A DNA stretch of 64,000 nucleotides from Falsochrobactrum tianjinense (lineage in GTDB: Bacteria > Pseudomonadota > Alphaproteobacteria > Rhizobiales > Rhizobiaceae). The translations under genes were made by a program, and so were the position numbers. Shown here piece by piece: positions 36,884-46,722 of this stretch (position 1 is the stretch's first letter; each line of letters begins with the position of its first letter). The notes under the pieces were generated by a model. It had not been told where the DNA came from. It saw only the letters and a list, made by a program, of their open reading frames with translations, and made no database searches. The DNA is taken from NCBI RefSeq assembly GCF_019100495.1, contig NZ_JAHRVA010000003.1, positions 310,001 through 374,000 of the forward strand. Direction: 5' to 3'.

Positions 36884-37537
36884 ATGTTTTCTCATGATAG
36901 CGTCTGGGCTGCAATCGATGCTCTGGCTGAACGCAACTCCTTGAGTGCGTCCGGCCTTGCGCGGCGCGCTGGCCTTGATCCCACGACTTTCAACAAGTCC
37001 AAGCGTTACGCGGCTGACGGGCGCGCGCGCTGGCCGTCGACGGAATCGCTTGCCAAGGTGATGGAGGCGACGGGTGCAAGTTTTGACGAATTTACCCGCC
37101 TCATTCGCGGCGAAGACCTCCTGCCGCAATTTGGCGAATATACGCAGGAGTCCCATTCCATTCCGCTGCTTGGCCTGGCCGAGGCAGGAGCGGGCGGCTT
37201 TTTCGACGATGCCGGTTTTCCGGCCGGTCAGGGCTGGGACATTGTGGAATTTCCCGCAGGTCCGGGAGAAGGGGTCTATGCACTGGAAGTTTCCGGTGAG
37301 TCCATGTTGCCACTTTACCGCGACGGCGATACGCTGGTCGTTGCGCCCAACGCGCCTGTGCGTCGCGGCGACCGTGTGGTGGTGCGCACCAAGGACGGAG
37401 AAGTCATGGCAAAGATACTCCATCGCCAGACACCGCGAACAATCGAACTGCATTCGCTCAATCCGGACCATCCGAACCGTATCTTTGAGTCCAAAGATGT
37501 CGAGTGGATCGCCCGTATTCTCTGGGCGAGCCAGTAA
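36884..37537 (+). CDS. S24-type repressor-like regulator (HTH + LexA-like peptidase fold)
   Basis: A 217-residue protein. The first 70 residues form a Cro/CI-like helix-turn-helix (ASGLARRAGLDPTTFNKSKR, TESLAKVMEATGASFDEFTR). Residues about 90-215 form an S24 signal-peptidase-like domain with the nucleophile S140 in LEVSGESMLPLYRDGD and the Lys K177 in GEVMAKIL. It lacks an obvious Ala-Gly cleavage site like that of LexA, though AGAGG at 102-106 could serve. No prophage genes surround it; such chromosomal copies are widely conserved in Rhizobiales. Its stop overlaps the start of the next gene (TAATG). Confidence 0.9.
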   Translation: MFSHDSVWAAIDALAERNSLSASGLARRAGLDPTTFNKSKRYAADGRARWPSTESLAKVMEATGASFDEFTRLIRGEDLLPQFGEYTQESHSIPLLGLAEAGAGGFFDDAGFPAGQGWDIVEFPAGPGEGVYALEVSGESMLPLYRDGDTLVVAPNAPVRRGDRVVVRTKDGEVMAKILHRQTPRTIELHSLNPDHPNRIFESKDVEWIARILWASQ

Positions 37538-38388
37538 TGGCCCAGCCCCGGAATAAAAGCCATGCGCGCCCGGTTTTCGGTGTTCTCGCCGGGCTGACGG
37601 GCGCTGTATTGCTGGTGGCTTTTATCGCGCCCTTTTATGGTGCGCTCGATCGTCCGGTGACGGTGATCGAAGGCGGTGCGGCGCAAAATGAATCGAGCCA
37701 GAATTCCGGCAATGGCATTGTGGTCGAGCAGTTCGATTATACCGAACCCAAGCCCGAACCTGAGGCCGATAGCGGGACGACCGGGCAGGGTGCTGCGCTT
37801 TCGTCCAGCGAGGACGCATTGGAGCGCGAACCGCCGCGTCCACCATTGAGCGATTCTGGCCTCGCCTCTGCACCGGAGCCTGCAACGCCTGCCGCGCCCG
37901 TCGATGAGGGCGAACCGATGCAATTGCTCCAGCGTCCCATAGCCATTGCTGCCGGAAAGCTGGAAAGCCAGGGCCGTATTGTCGAATTGCAGGGCATAGA
38001 CACCATGCCACCCGAAGAAAAATGCCAGTCCGCATCGGGCGAAAGCTGGCCTTGCGGCATGCAGGCGCGCACCGCTTTCCGCCAGTGGCTGCGTTCGCGC
38101 GCGATCATGTGCCGCCTGCCGCAGAATGACAGTGGCGGCGCGGTTGCAACGCAATGCAATGTCGGCGCTGATGATGCAGCACTCTGGCTTGTCACCAATG
38201 GCTGGGCAAAGGCTGCACCCGGCGGTCCCTATGAAGAAGCGGGGCAAAAGGCAGAAGCTGCAAGGCTTGGCATTTATGGCGACAAGCCTGACACGGATTT
38301 GCCGGAACTTGAGCCGGAGCCGGAGCCGATACCGGACGCCGCGCCGTCAGACGGCGATTTCCCGCCAGCGCCTTCACCGGCACAATGA
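37537..38388 (+). CDS. Membrane-anchored SNase-like (thermonuclease-fold) protein
   Basis: A 283-residue protein. An N-terminal basic stretch and one membrane segment (about 12-32, PVFGVLAGLTGAVLLVAFIA) anchor it, then an acidic/proline-rich linker (about 60-120, rich in P-E-P repeats) leads to an SNase-like domain at about 140-250 (LQGIDTMPPEEKCQSASGES, MQARTAFRQWLRSRAIMCRL, WLVTNGWAKAAPGGPYEEAG). The tail is again rich in PEPEPEP. Catalytic Arg/Glu positions of nuclease are only partly recognisable, so activity is uncertain. It is translationally coupled to the S24 regulator gene. Confidence 0.75.
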   Translation: MAQPRNKSHARPVFGVLAGLTGAVLLVAFIAPFYGALDRPVTVIEGGAAQNESSQNSGNGIVVEQFDYTEPKPEPEADSGTTGQGAALSSSEDALEREPPRPPLSDSGLASAPEPATPAAPVDEGEPMQLLQRPIAIAAGKLESQGRIVELQGIDTMPPEEKCQSASGESWPCGMQARTAFRQWLRSRAIMCRLPQNDSGGAVATQCNVGADDAALWLVTNGWAKAAPGGPYEEAGQKAEAARLGIYGDKPDTDLPELEPEPEPIPDAAPSDGDFPPAPSPAQ

Positions 38389-38423
38389 TGAAATCCGCCA
38401 GATGATGATCTGGCGGGTTCTGT

Positions 38424-40079
38424 TCAGGACAATTCGCCTGCCAGCGCCTGTCTGATGAGGGCGCGGGTTTCGTCGATGCCATAAAGGGCAACGAAGGAGC
38501 CAAAACGTGGTCCGCGTTCCTGCCCGATCAGCACCTGATAAAGCATCTGGAAGAAGGAGACCGACACGCCGGGGCCGCCTTCCGGGCTTTTCTTGTTATG
38601 GTCCTGATAGCGCTCAATAGCGCGCGCAACGTCGAGAATCGCGTTCTGGATCGCGTTGCCATCCGTGCCTTCGGGCAGGGTGGCAAGCTTGGCATCCAGC
38701 CCCTCAAGGGCTGCACGTTCAATATCGTCGGGCGCGCGGAAGGTCTTGGTCGGCTTGACGAAATCGTTGAAGTAACGGATCGCATAGCCCACCAGCGCGT
38801 CGAGTTCGGGGTTGTTTTCCGGCGTAACACCCGGCGCATGGCGGGTGATAAAGCCCCAAAGAACGGCGGGATTTTCCGCATTCGATGCGCTGACCAGATT
38901 GAGCAGCAGCGCGAACGGCACCGGCAGATTGACCTTTGGCGGGTTGCCATAATGGATGTGCCAGACCGGATTGTTGAGTCGATCCTTCCATTCCTGACGT
39001 TCATAAGCGGAAAGATAGGTGAAATATTCATCCACCGCCTTGGGGATCACATCGAAATAAAGCTTCTTTGCAGTCTTGGGCTTCTGGAAATTATAGAGCG
39101 CAAGGCTTTCGGTCGGCGCATAGGCCAGCCATTCATCGATGGAAATGCCATTGCCCTTCGACTTGGAAATCTTCTGGCCCAACTGATCAAGGAACAGTTC
39201 ATAGACGAAATGTTCCGGCGCGCGGCCTCCGAGGATTTCGCAGATGCGGTCATAAATGCCCGCATTGGTCTGGTGGTCCTTGCCAAACATTTCAAAATCG
39301 ACGCCAAGAGCGGCCCAGCGCATGCCGAAATCGGGCTTCCATTGCAGCTTCACATGTCCGCCGGTGACGGGCAGGGTCATTTCAACGCCGTCCTCATCAT
39401 CGAAAGTAATGGTGCCGGCCTTGGCGTCCACCTTTTTCATCGGCACATAAAGCACGCGACCGGACTTGGGCGAAATCGGCAAAAAGGGGCTGTAGGTCGC
39501 CTGACGCTCTTCGCCAAGGGTGGGCAGCATCACTTTCATGATGTCGTCATAGCGCTCGGCAGCGCGCAGCAGCACCGCATCGAACTTGCCCGACTGGTAA
39601 TATTCGGTCGCACTGGCGAATTCATAGTCGAAGCCGAAAGTGTCGAGGAAGCGGCAGAGCATTGCATTATTGTGCTCGGCAAAGCTTTTGTAGCTGCCCT
39701 CGAACGGGTTGGGCACGGAAGAGAGCGGCATGTGCAGATAAGGCTCAAGTGCTGCCCTGTCCGGCACGCTGTCGGGGATCTTGCGCATACCGTCAAGATC
39801 GTCCGAGAAGCAGATGAGGCGCGTCTTCACCTTGTCTTCGGTCAGCACGCGAAAGGCCTGGCGCACCATGGTCGTGCGCGCCACTTCGCCGAAAGTGCCG
39901 ATATGCGGCAGACCGGAAGGGCCATAGCCGGTCTCGAAAATCACTGTATCGGGCAGGCCGGTCTTCGCATAGCGCTTGAGGATTTTCCGCGCTTCTTCAA
40001 AGGGCCATGATTTCGCCTCCGCAGCCGCCGCGGTCAGTTCCGGGGTCAGCGTAATTTCGGGAAGACGATGCGAAGTCAT
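38424..40079 (-). CDS. lysS: Lysyl-tRNA synthetase, class I
   Basis: A 551-residue class I lysyl-tRNA synthetase, the unusual form used by archaea, spirochaetes and many Alphaproteobacteria instead of class II LysRS. The HIGH-type motif HIGT is at 59-62 ([13 protein letters not shown]) and the KMSKS-type motif KISKS at 303-307. The helical anticodon-binding part follows. ATG 40079 is chosen because it begins directly before the conserved N-terminus; a 52-codon extension upstream is not conserved in type. It charges tRNA-Lys in the cytoplasm and is essential unless a class II enzyme exists elsewhere. Confidence 0.95.
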   Translation of the reverse strand: MTSHRLPEITLTPELTAAAAEAKSWPFEEARKILKRYAKTGLPDTVIFETGYGPSGLPHIGTFGEVARTTMVRQAFRVLTEDKVKTRLICFSDDLDGMRKIPDSVPDRAALEPYLHMPLSSVPNPFEGSYKSFAEHNNAMLCRFLDTFGFDYEFASATEYYQSGKFDAVLLRAAERYDDIMKVMLPTLGEERQATYSPFLPISPKSGRVLYVPMKKVDAKAGTITFDDEDGVEMTLPVTGGHVKLQWKPDFGMRWAALGVDFEMFGKDHQTNAGIYDRICEILGGRAPEHFVYELFLDQLGQKISKSKGNGISIDEWLAYAPTESLALYNFQKPKTAKKLYFDVIPKAVDEYFTYLSAYERQEWKDRLNNPVWHIHYGNPPKVNLPVPFALLLNLVSASNAENPAVLWGFITRHAPGVTPENNPELDALVGYAIRYFNDFVKPTKTFRAPDDIERAALEGLDAKLATLPEGTDGNAIQNAILDVARAIERYQDHNKKSPEGGPGVSVSFFQMLYQVLIGQERGPRFGSFVALYGIDETRALIRQALAGELS

Positions 40080-40279
40080 GGTTTTGATATCCTGTGGAGA
40101 TTTTTTCGGTAAAACAGCATTTTCTATGCACCCCTGCTCTATGGCGCGCTCTGATGCGCGCGTCAATCTCTGCATGGGGCAAGGGTGCCGAATTCCCTTG
40201 CGCTGGCGCAACAGGCTTCCTACTTTTCGTGCCAACCGACTGTCCGCCCTGATTCCGGGTACATGCGCAGGAGCATTTG

Positions 40280-40690
40280 ATGAAACAGATTTCGCCGCAG
40301 GACGCGCTCGTCTACATCATGGTGACGATATCCGCAGCCGATACGACCATGACCGATGCGGAACTGGCCTCTATAGGCAATGTGGTGTCGCGCCTGCCGG
40401 TATTTCAGGGCTTCGACCGGGAGCGTCTGCCAAAACTTGCCAGCGAGTGTTATGCGCTTCTGGCGGATGAGGACGGGCTGGAGAAAATCCTCGATCTTGC
40501 CCATGAGGCATTGCCCGACCGACTTTATAATACGGCCTATGCGCTGGCGGTCGAGGTTGCCGCAGCCGATCTGCATGTTGAGCAGGAGGAACTTGAATTC
40601 CTGCAAATGATGCGCGACCGCTGGACGCTGGACGAGTTGACGGTGGCAGCGATCGAGCGCAGCGCGCGCGTGCGTTTCCGCAAGCTCTGA
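40280..40690 (+). CDS. TerB-family (tellurite-resistance/acid-cluster) small protein
   Basis: A 136-residue all-helical TerB-like protein. The family pattern of paired acidic turns is visible twice: [20 protein letters not shown] and [20 protein letters not shown], each a helix, an A-D-x-x-h-x-x-E turn and another helix. TerB proteins bind calcium and are linked with membrane stress. No other ter genes are nearby, so this is a free-standing copy of unknown role. The start ATG 40280 is preceded by GGAGCA. Confidence 0.8.
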   Translation: MKQISPQDALVYIMVTISAADTTMTDAELASIGNVVSRLPVFQGFDRERLPKLASECYALLADEDGLEKILDLAHEALPDRLYNTAYALAVEVAAADLHVEQEELEFLQMMRDRWTLDELTVAAIERSARVRFRKL

Positions 40691-40730
40691 AAATCGGTTT
40701 GCACCCGTAAAGCGGAAATGGGGGAGGAAC

Positions 40731-42344
40731 ATGGCCGGGATTCTTATATCGCGCAGGGCATTTCTGGCTGGTTCAAGTACCCTTGTGGCCTTCACGCTGC
40801 CTCGATGGGCAGAGGCGCAAGGTACGCCCCCTTCAAAGGGTGGACGTCTCATCGTGGCAGCCGATTCCGAGCCGCGCAATCTCAATCCGGCCATTGTCGC
40901 CTCGAACGGCGTTTTTTTCGTCGCCAGCAAGGTGATCGAGCCTTTGGCCGAAGCATCCTTTGAGGGTGAGAACGGGCTTGCGCCGCGCCTTGCCATTGCG
41001 TGGGAAGGCGCAAGCGACGGCCTTGCCGTGACGTTCCGCCTGCGTGAGGGCGTCAAATGGCATGACGGCACGCCGTTCACCTCGGCCGATGTGGCCTTCT
41101 CGGCGATGGAAGTGTGGAAACCGCTGCAAAATCTTGGCCGCGTGGTGTTCAAGGCGCTTGCAAAGGTCGAGACGCCCGACGATCACACGGCGATTTTCCA
41201 TTTTTCGGAGCCGACCCCGTTCCAGCTAATTCGTAACGCGCTGCCAGCGCTGACCGCCGTTCTGCCGGAGCATGTTTTTGCAGGCAGCGATATTGCCGCC
41301 AATCCGGCCAATGAAACACTCATCGGCACCGGCCCGTTCAAATATGCCGAACATAAGAATGGCGAATATTATCGGCTGGTGAAAAACGCGGATTATTGGG
41401 GCGAGGGCGAGCCTTATCTGGATGAAATCATCTATCGCGTGCTGCCTGATCGCGCTGCCGCAGCCGGTGCGCTGGAGGCGGAAGAGGTTGATCTTGCAGC
41501 ATTTTCCGCTGTGCCTCTGGCCGATCTCGACCGTATTTCCAAAGTGCCGGGGCTGAAAGTGATTTCCAAAGGCTATGAGGCACTGACCTATCAGCTCGTG
41601 GTCGAGATCAACCACCGCCGCAAGGAACTGGCCGATCTGAAAGTGCGGCAGGCGATAGCCCACGCCATCGACCGCGATTTCGTGGTGAAGACGATCTTTC
41701 TTGGCTATGCCAAGACCTCGACCGGCCCGGTGCCGCGCTATGACAGCCAGTTTTATACCGGCGATGTTCCCGCCTATCCTTTCGATGTCGAAAAAGCCAA
41801 TGCGCTGCTGGACGAGGCCGGTTACAAGCGCGGCAGCGACGGCACGCGCTTTGCCCTAAAACTGCTGCCTGCGCCCTATTTCAACGAGACGAAGCAGTTT
41901 GGCGATTATCTGCGTCAGGCGCTGGCGGCGATCGGCATCGATGCGCGTCTCGTCAACAATGATGCGGCGGCGCATCAGAAGGCGGTCTATACGGATCATG
42001 ATTTCGACCTTGCCATCGCCCCGACTGTCTATCGCGGCGACCCGGCGATTTCGACCACCATTCTTGTCGAAAGCGGCATTCCGGCAGGCGTGCCTTTTTC
42101 CAATCAGGGCGGTTATGCGAATGCGCAACTCGACGCGCTGATCGCAAAGGCCGCGCACACAATCGACGAGCAGGAGCGCAGCGCGCTTTACCGTCAGTTC
42201 CAGCAAGAGGTAGAAGCCGACCTGCCGCTCATCAATGTCGCGGAATGGGGTTTCATCACGGTTGCAAGCGAGCGGGTGAAAAATGTCGCGAACAATCCGC
42301 GCTGGGCGGTTTCCAACTGGGCCGATACCTGGATAGAGCAGTGA
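40731..42344 (+). CDS. ABC transporter substrate-binding protein, family 5, Tat signal
   Basis: A 537-residue periplasmic binding protein of the peptide/nickel class. It has a twin-arginine start SRRAFLAGSSTLVAFTLP with an AEA cleavage site near residue 28. The family motif WHDGTPFTSADVAFSAMEVW is at about 112-131. GGGGGAGGAAC precedes ATG 40731. It is the first of five genes encoding a complete importer (two permeases and two separate ATPases), the third ABC importer of the window. The ligand is unknown, and no enzyme gene is linked to it. Confidence 0.92.
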   Translation: MAGILISRRAFLAGSSTLVAFTLPRWAEAQGTPPSKGGRLIVAADSEPRNLNPAIVASNGVFFVASKVIEPLAEASFEGENGLAPRLAIAWEGASDGLAVTFRLREGVKWHDGTPFTSADVAFSAMEVWKPLQNLGRVVFKALAKVETPDDHTAIFHFSEPTPFQLIRNALPALTAVLPEHVFAGSDIAANPANETLIGTGPFKYAEHKNGEYYRLVKNADYWGEGEPYLDEIIYRVLPDRAAAAGALEAEEVDLAAFSAVPLADLDRISKVPGLKVISKGYEALTYQLVVEINHRRKELADLKVRQAIAHAIDRDFVVKTIFLGYAKTSTGPVPRYDSQFYTGDVPAYPFDVEKANALLDEAGYKRGSDGTRFALKLLPAPYFNETKQFGDYLRQALAAIGIDARLVNNDAAAHQKAVYTDHDFDLAIAPTVYRGDPAISTTILVESGIPAGVPFSNQGGYANAQLDALIAKAAHTIDEQERSALYRQFQQEVEADLPLINVAEWGFITVASERVKNVANNPRWAVSNWADTWIEQ

Positions 42345-42376
42345 CGAACCATCGCATTTGATTGTATCGTTCTGAT

Positions 42377-43360
42377 GTGAAACAGATTCTGACCCTTTTG
42401 CGCAAAAGATTGACCGGCAGCCTGCTGGTGCTGCTGATCGTCATCATTGGCTGTTTCCTGATGCTGGAAACAGCACCGGGCGATGCAGTCGATGCCTATG
42501 CGGTGAGTTTTGGCGGTGATGCGGGACAGATCGCAGAATTGCGTGCGCGCTGGGGGCTGGATCAATCCATCTGGCACCGGCTTTTCGCCTATCTGGCGGC
42601 ATTGGCGCAGGGCAGTCTGGGCTGGTCGGTCAGCTTTTCGCGGCCCATTCTCGGCGTGGTGCTGGAGCGCCTGCCCAATACGCTGCTGTTGATGGGCGCA
42701 GCCACGGCACTGTCCTTTGCCGCCGGTTCGCTCATGGGCATTGTCGCAGGCGCAAGGCCGGGCAGTTTTCGCGACCGTTTCCTGTCCGTCACCTCGCTGG
42801 TTCTCTATGCCATTCCAGGTTTCTGGCTGGCGCTGGTGCTCGTCATCGCCTTTTCGATCAAGCTGCGCTGGTTGCCCTCAAGCGGTATCGAAACAATCGC
42901 CTCGGGCAGACATGGCCTTGCACGCGCAGCCGATATTGCCGCCCATCTTGTCCTGCCGGTGGTGTCATTATCGCTGATCTATCTGGCGCTTTACCTGCGG
43001 GTGATGCGCGCTTCCATGGCCGAGATATGGCATATGGATTTCGTACGCGCGCTGCGCGCGCGCGGCATTTCGCGGCCCCGTATCGCGCTGCGCCATGTAG
43101 CGCGCAATGCGCTTTTGCCGCTTGTCACCATGCTGGGGCTACAGGCGGCGTCTATGCTCGGCGGCAGCGTGGTTATCGAGAGCGTCTTTGCCGTGCCGGG
43201 GCTGGGACGGCTGGCGCAGGAGGCGGTCGCTGCGCGTGATACGCCGCTGCTGCTCGGCGTGATCCTGACCAGCGCTATCATGGTCATTCTCGTCAATTTC
43301 CTTGTGGATCTGGTCTATCTGTGGCTCGACCCGCGTATCGCTACGGGGAGGGAAGCATGA
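42377..43360 (+). CDS. ABC transporter permease, DppB type
   Basis: A 327-residue permease with the family start (first membrane segment LTGSLLVLLIVIIGCFLMLE, then TAPGDAVDAYA) and the docking loop FVRALRARGISRPRIALRHV. No ATG exists in frame before the first membrane segment, so the start is a GTG at 42377 or a TTG at 42362. Neither has a good Shine-Dalgarno, and translation may be coupled to the binding-protein gene 32 bases upstream. The GDxxxxYA motif replaces the common GDPxxxxAG, showing a diverged subtype. Confidence 0.85.
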   Translation: MKQILTLLRKRLTGSLLVLLIVIIGCFLMLETAPGDAVDAYAVSFGGDAGQIAELRARWGLDQSIWHRLFAYLAALAQGSLGWSVSFSRPILGVVLERLPNTLLLMGAATALSFAAGSLMGIVAGARPGSFRDRFLSVTSLVLYAIPGFWLALVLVIAFSIKLRWLPSSGIETIASGRHGLARAADIAAHLVLPVVSLSLIYLALYLRVMRASMAEIWHMDFVRALRARGISRPRIALRHVARNALLPLVTMLGLQAASMLGGSVVIESVFAVPGLGRLAQEAVAARDTPLLLGVILTSAIMVILVNFLVDLVYLWLDPRIATGREA

Positions 43361-44187
43361 GCCACATGCGACGTTATTTCAGAACGGGTGAAGGTATAAC
43401 AGGCACGCTCCTTCTTGCACTGCTTGTGCTGGCCGCATTTTTCGCGCCGGCGCTGTTTCCCGGCGATCCGCAGCGCATTGTTGCAGCCCCCCTCATTGCG
43501 CCCTTTCAGGAAGCGGGCCTGCCATTTGGCACCGACCGTTTGGGCCGCGACGTTCTTGCCGGGATATTTTACGGTGCGCGAACCTCGCTGCTGGTCGGGC
43601 TTGCGGCGGCGCTGGCGTCTCTGCTTGCAGGCAGCATCATCGGCACATTGGCGGGCTTTGCCGGGGGTGTGATTGATGAGACGCTCATGCGCGTCACCGA
43701 AGCTTTCCAGACGGTGCCGGGCTTTCTGCTGGCACTGGCGCTGGTCAGCATTGCCGGGGCTTCGCTGCCGGTGCTGATTGCGGCAATCGCGCTTTCAAGC
43801 TGGACACAGGCCGCGCGCCTGACACGTGCACAGGTGCTTTCCATCCGCGAGCGTGATTATGTGGCCTCGGCGCGCGCAATCGGGATGCATCCGCTCGAAA
43901 TCGCTTTTCGCCAGATTTTGCCCAATGCGCTGCCGCCGGTGCTGGCGCTGGCTCCGGTGATCGTCGCTTCCGCCATATTGATCGAAGCGGCCCTGTCTTT
44001 TCTCGGCCTTGGCGATCCCAATCGCGTCACATGGGGCGGCATGATCGCCGAAGGGCGCACGGTGTTGCGCTCCGCGCCGTTCCTGTCCATCCTGCCCGGT
44101 CTGGCGCTGGCGCTCACGGTTGTTGCAACCTATCTCGTCGGCGAAGGCGCAACCAGCGCCGCCAATCCGCGCGTGGTGCAATTATGA
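43357..44187 (+). CDS. ABC transporter permease, DppC type
   Basis: A 276-residue permease. Its ATG overlaps the stop of the DppB-type gene (ATGA). It has the conserved LPFGTDRLGRDVLAGIFYGA stretch, a docking loop YVASARAIGMHPLEIAFRQI and the motif EAALSFLGLGDPNRVTWGGM near the C-terminus. It is the second channel subunit and is coupled on both sides by four-base overlaps. Confidence 0.92.
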   Translation: MSHMRRYFRTGEGITGTLLLALLVLAAFFAPALFPGDPQRIVAAPLIAPFQEAGLPFGTDRLGRDVLAGIFYGARTSLLVGLAAALASLLAGSIIGTLAGFAGGVIDETLMRVTEAFQTVPGFLLALALVSIAGASLPVLIAAIALSSWTQAARLTRAQVLSIRERDYVASARAIGMHPLEIAFRQILPNALPPVLALAPVIVASAILIEAALSFLGLGDPNRVTWGGMIAEGRTVLRSAPFLSILPGLALALTVVATYLVGEGATSAANPRVVQL

Positions 44188-44945
44188 AGCGGCTTGCGCA
44201 AATCCGTGGCCTGTCCGTGCGTTATAGCGCAGCATTTGCGCTTGATCATGTCGATCTCGACCTGATGACGGGTGAAACCCTTGCCATAATCGGCGAAAGC
44301 GGCTCGGGCAAAACCACGCTGGCGCAGGCTATGGGGCGGCTTTTGCCCGCCAATGCGCGCATTTCCGGTCATATCGACTGGCCGGGATTTGACCGCCTTC
44401 CAAAGCCGGGATGCGATATCGGATTTGTGTTCCAGGATCCTGCGTCGAGCTTCGATCCGTTGATGAGCATCGGCGCGCAGCTTGTCGAAACCATCCGAAC
44501 CCATGAAAAGATCGACCGTGATCTCGCCCGAAAGCGTGCGACAGCACTGCTTGAGCGGGTTCATATCCCCCAGCCGCAGCAAAGCTTTGCGCGCTATCCG
44601 CATCAGTTTTCCGGCGGGCAGAAACAGCGCATTGCCATAGCGCTGGCGATTGCCGCCGCGCCGCGCCTGCTGATTGCCGACGAGCCGACAAGCGCGCTCG
44701 ATACGATCGTGCAAAAGCAGATTGCCGCCTTGCTGCAAAAGCTGGTGCGCGAAGACGGCATGACGCTGCTTTTCATCACCCATGATATTGCGCTGGCCTC
44801 TGGTCTGGCAGACCGTATCGCGGTGTTCAGGCAGGGTAGGCTGGTGGAAACAGGCCGCACAGAAACCGTGCTCGCTCGCCCCGAAAGCGATTATACGAGA
44901 GCGCTGATTGCAGCGGTGCCAAGGCTGGAGACGGCCCATGGCTGA
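44184..44945 (+). CDS. ABC transporter ATP-binding protein, DppD type
   Basis: A 253-residue ATPase with Walker A GESGSGKTT (at about 33-41), signature FSGGQKQR, Walker B LLIADEPTSALD and switch His FITHD. It ends in the peptide-importer tail SDYTRALIAAVP. Its ATG overlaps the upstream stop by ATGA. The usual C-terminal iron-sulphur or extended domain of DppD is short here. It works with the following ATPase as a heterodimer. Confidence 0.92.
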   Translation: MKRLAQIRGLSVRYSAAFALDHVDLDLMTGETLAIIGESGSGKTTLAQAMGRLLPANARISGHIDWPGFDRLPKPGCDIGFVFQDPASSFDPLMSIGAQLVETIRTHEKIDRDLARKRATALLERVHIPQPQQSFARYPHQFSGGQKQRIAIALAIAAAPRLLIADEPTSALDTIVQKQIAALLQKLVREDGMTLLFITHDIALASGLADRIAVFRQGRLVETGRTETVLARPESDYTRALIAAVPRLETAHG

Positions 44946-45705
44946 ACCTATGGGTAAAGCTGTGGCTGAACCGCTTTTGCAGGCGCAAAACATCATTACG
45001 CATTATGGATCCACGCTGGCGCTTGATGGCGTGAGCCTCGACATCATGCCCGGCGAGACACTGGCGCTGGTGGGGCCGTCGGGCAGCGGCAAGTCCACTC
45101 TTGCGCGGGCGCTTTTACGCCTTCACCCGCTTGCATCCGGCACGATCCGCTTTGAGGGCCATGACTGGCTGTCTCTTACGGGGAAGGCGCTGCGACAGCG
45201 CCGCGCAAAAATGCAGACGGTGTTTCAGGACCCGCTATCGGCTTTCAATCCGCGCAGCCGCGTGGGCGAGCTTGTTGACGAGCCGCTGCGCATTCATCGC
45301 CGCAGGCGCGATGTTCATGAGCTTCTGCAAAAAGTCGGGCTTGATCCGGTACTGGCATCGCGCGGGGTGCATGAGATTTCCGGCGGGCAGCGTCAGCGCG
45401 TGGCCATTGCGCGCGCATTGGCCACGCGGCCATCTCTGATCGTGCTCGATGAAGCGGTGTCATCGCTCGATGCGACGGTGCGCGCGGCCATTCTCGATCT
45501 GCTGCGTGATATCCAGAAACGCGAGAATACGGCCTATCTGTTCATCACCCATGATCTCGCCGTGGCAAGCCAGCTTGCTGGACGCATCGCCGTTATGGAA
45601 GGCGGGCGGATTGTCGAATGCCGTCCGACGCGCGAATTAATCGCGGCACCGCAAGCGCTCGTCACAAAGGCGCTGATCGATGCGGTGCCGCGGCTTATTG
45701 TTTAG
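44938..45705 (+). CDS. ABC transporter ATP-binding protein, DppF type
   Basis: A 255-residue ATPase with Walker A GPSGSGKST (about 47-55), signature ISGGQRQR, Walker B LIVLDEAVSSLD and switch FITHD. It overlaps the previous gene by eight bases. The Walker B has Ala in place of the usual Pro after Glu (DEAVS), which is common in DppF-type subunits. Its stop codon overlaps the stop of proC on the other strand. Confidence 0.92.
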   Translation: MAEPMGKAVAEPLLQAQNIITHYGSTLALDGVSLDIMPGETLALVGPSGSGKSTLARALLRLHPLASGTIRFEGHDWLSLTGKALRQRRAKMQTVFQDPLSAFNPRSRVGELVDEPLRIHRRRRDVHELLQKVGLDPVLASRGVHEISGGQRQRVAIARALATRPSLIVLDEAVSSLDATVRAAILDLLRDIQKRENTAYLFITHDLAVASQLAGRIAVMEGGRIVECRPTRELIAAPQALVTKALIDAVPRLIV

Positions 45706-46529
45706 GCTTTCCCCAGTTCTACCGAACGATTGCGGGCAGCTTCGACTGCTTCTGCCACAAGAATCTTGAGGCGGTTTTCGCCCATCAGTACATTGAGCGC
45801 TGCCGCTGTTGTGCCGTTCGGGCTGGTTACTTGCTCGCGCAGTTGAGAGGGGCTGTCAGAGCTGGACGCCGCCAGCGCGCCTGCACCCATCACGGTTTGC
45901 ATGGCCAGAAGTGCTGCGGTTTCCTGTGGCAGACCGGCGCTGACACCGGCATCGGTCAGCGCTTCGATGAAGTGGAAAACATAGGCCGGGCCGGAGCCGG
46001 AAACGGCGGTCACGGCATCCATGAGTGCTTCATCGTCTACGCTTGCGACCTTGCCCGATGTTTTGAGCAGGCGGTTGACAAAAGCCGCGTTCTCTTCCGA
46101 AACATTGGCGTTCTTGTAGGTTACCAACATGCCCTTGCCGATGGCTGCGGGGGTGTTGGGCATGCAGCGGATAATGGCAGCGTCCTTGCCCAGATGTTCC
46201 TCGAACAGCGAAACAGGCGTTCCGGCTGCAACGCTCACAAATGTTGTGCCGGGGGCCGCATCAGAGGCAAAGCGCCGATAGGTCGGCAGCACATCGGCCA
46301 TCACCTGCGGCTTGACGGCAAACACGACCATGCGCGGCTTGAGATCGGGCGCCAGCGATTGCGCCGTCGCATAGGCGTTGACGCCTGCGCCTGCCGCGCG
46401 TTCCAGCAGGGGTTCCGTCGGTTCGACGACATGCACGTTCACAGCCTGCAAGCTGCCGCTTTCGAGCCAGCCCTTGAGCATCGCAAAGCCCATATTTCCG
46501 CAACCGACCAGAATAACCGTATCTTGCAT
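45702..46529 (-). CDS. proC: Pyrroline-5-carboxylate reductase
   Basis: A 275-residue reductase for the last step of proline synthesis. The NAD(P)-binding motif VILVGCGNMGFAMLKGWL starts at residue 5. The family signature near the C-terminus is complete (REQVTSPNGTTAAALNVL), and AVSGSGPAYVFHFIEALTDA marks the dimer interface. ATG 46529 fits the family and removes a 19-residue extension. It is convergent with the importer operon, the two stop codons sharing two bases. Confidence 0.94.
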   Translation of the reverse strand: MQDTVILVGCGNMGFAMLKGWLESGSLQAVNVHVVEPTEPLLERAAGAGVNAYATAQSLAPDLKPRMVVFAVKPQVMADVLPTYRRFASDAAPGTTFVSVAAGTPVSLFEEHLGKDAAIIRCMPNTPAAIGKGMLVTYKNANVSEENAAFVNRLLKTSGKVASVDDEALMDAVTAVSGSGPAYVFHFIEALTDAGVSAGLPQETAALLAMQTVMGAGALAASSSDSPSQLREQVTSPNGTTAAALNVLMGENRLKILVAEAVEAARNRSVELGKA

Positions 46530-46722
46530 GTAACTGTTCCACCTTATGTCTGTGAGGGGTTTGATCTCGGATATAGCCTTGCCCACGATGTATTCGCAAG
46601 CGTAGCGATCATGAACAAGTCCGCAACCCCCTCCAGATAATTGCCGGTATATTATTGATCACTCATTCAAATTGAACCACTATGCGCCTCAGGACAGGCA
46701 CGTTGCTGAAATGGGGGAGCGA

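Noticed and set aside
36884-37537. S24 repressor as evidence for a prophage
   Set aside because: No integrase, terminase, capsid or other phage genes are in the neighbourhood, which is core metabolic.
38598-40010. 470-codon plus-strand frame opposite lysS
   Set aside because: Antisense shadow of the synthetase gene; no conserved blocks.
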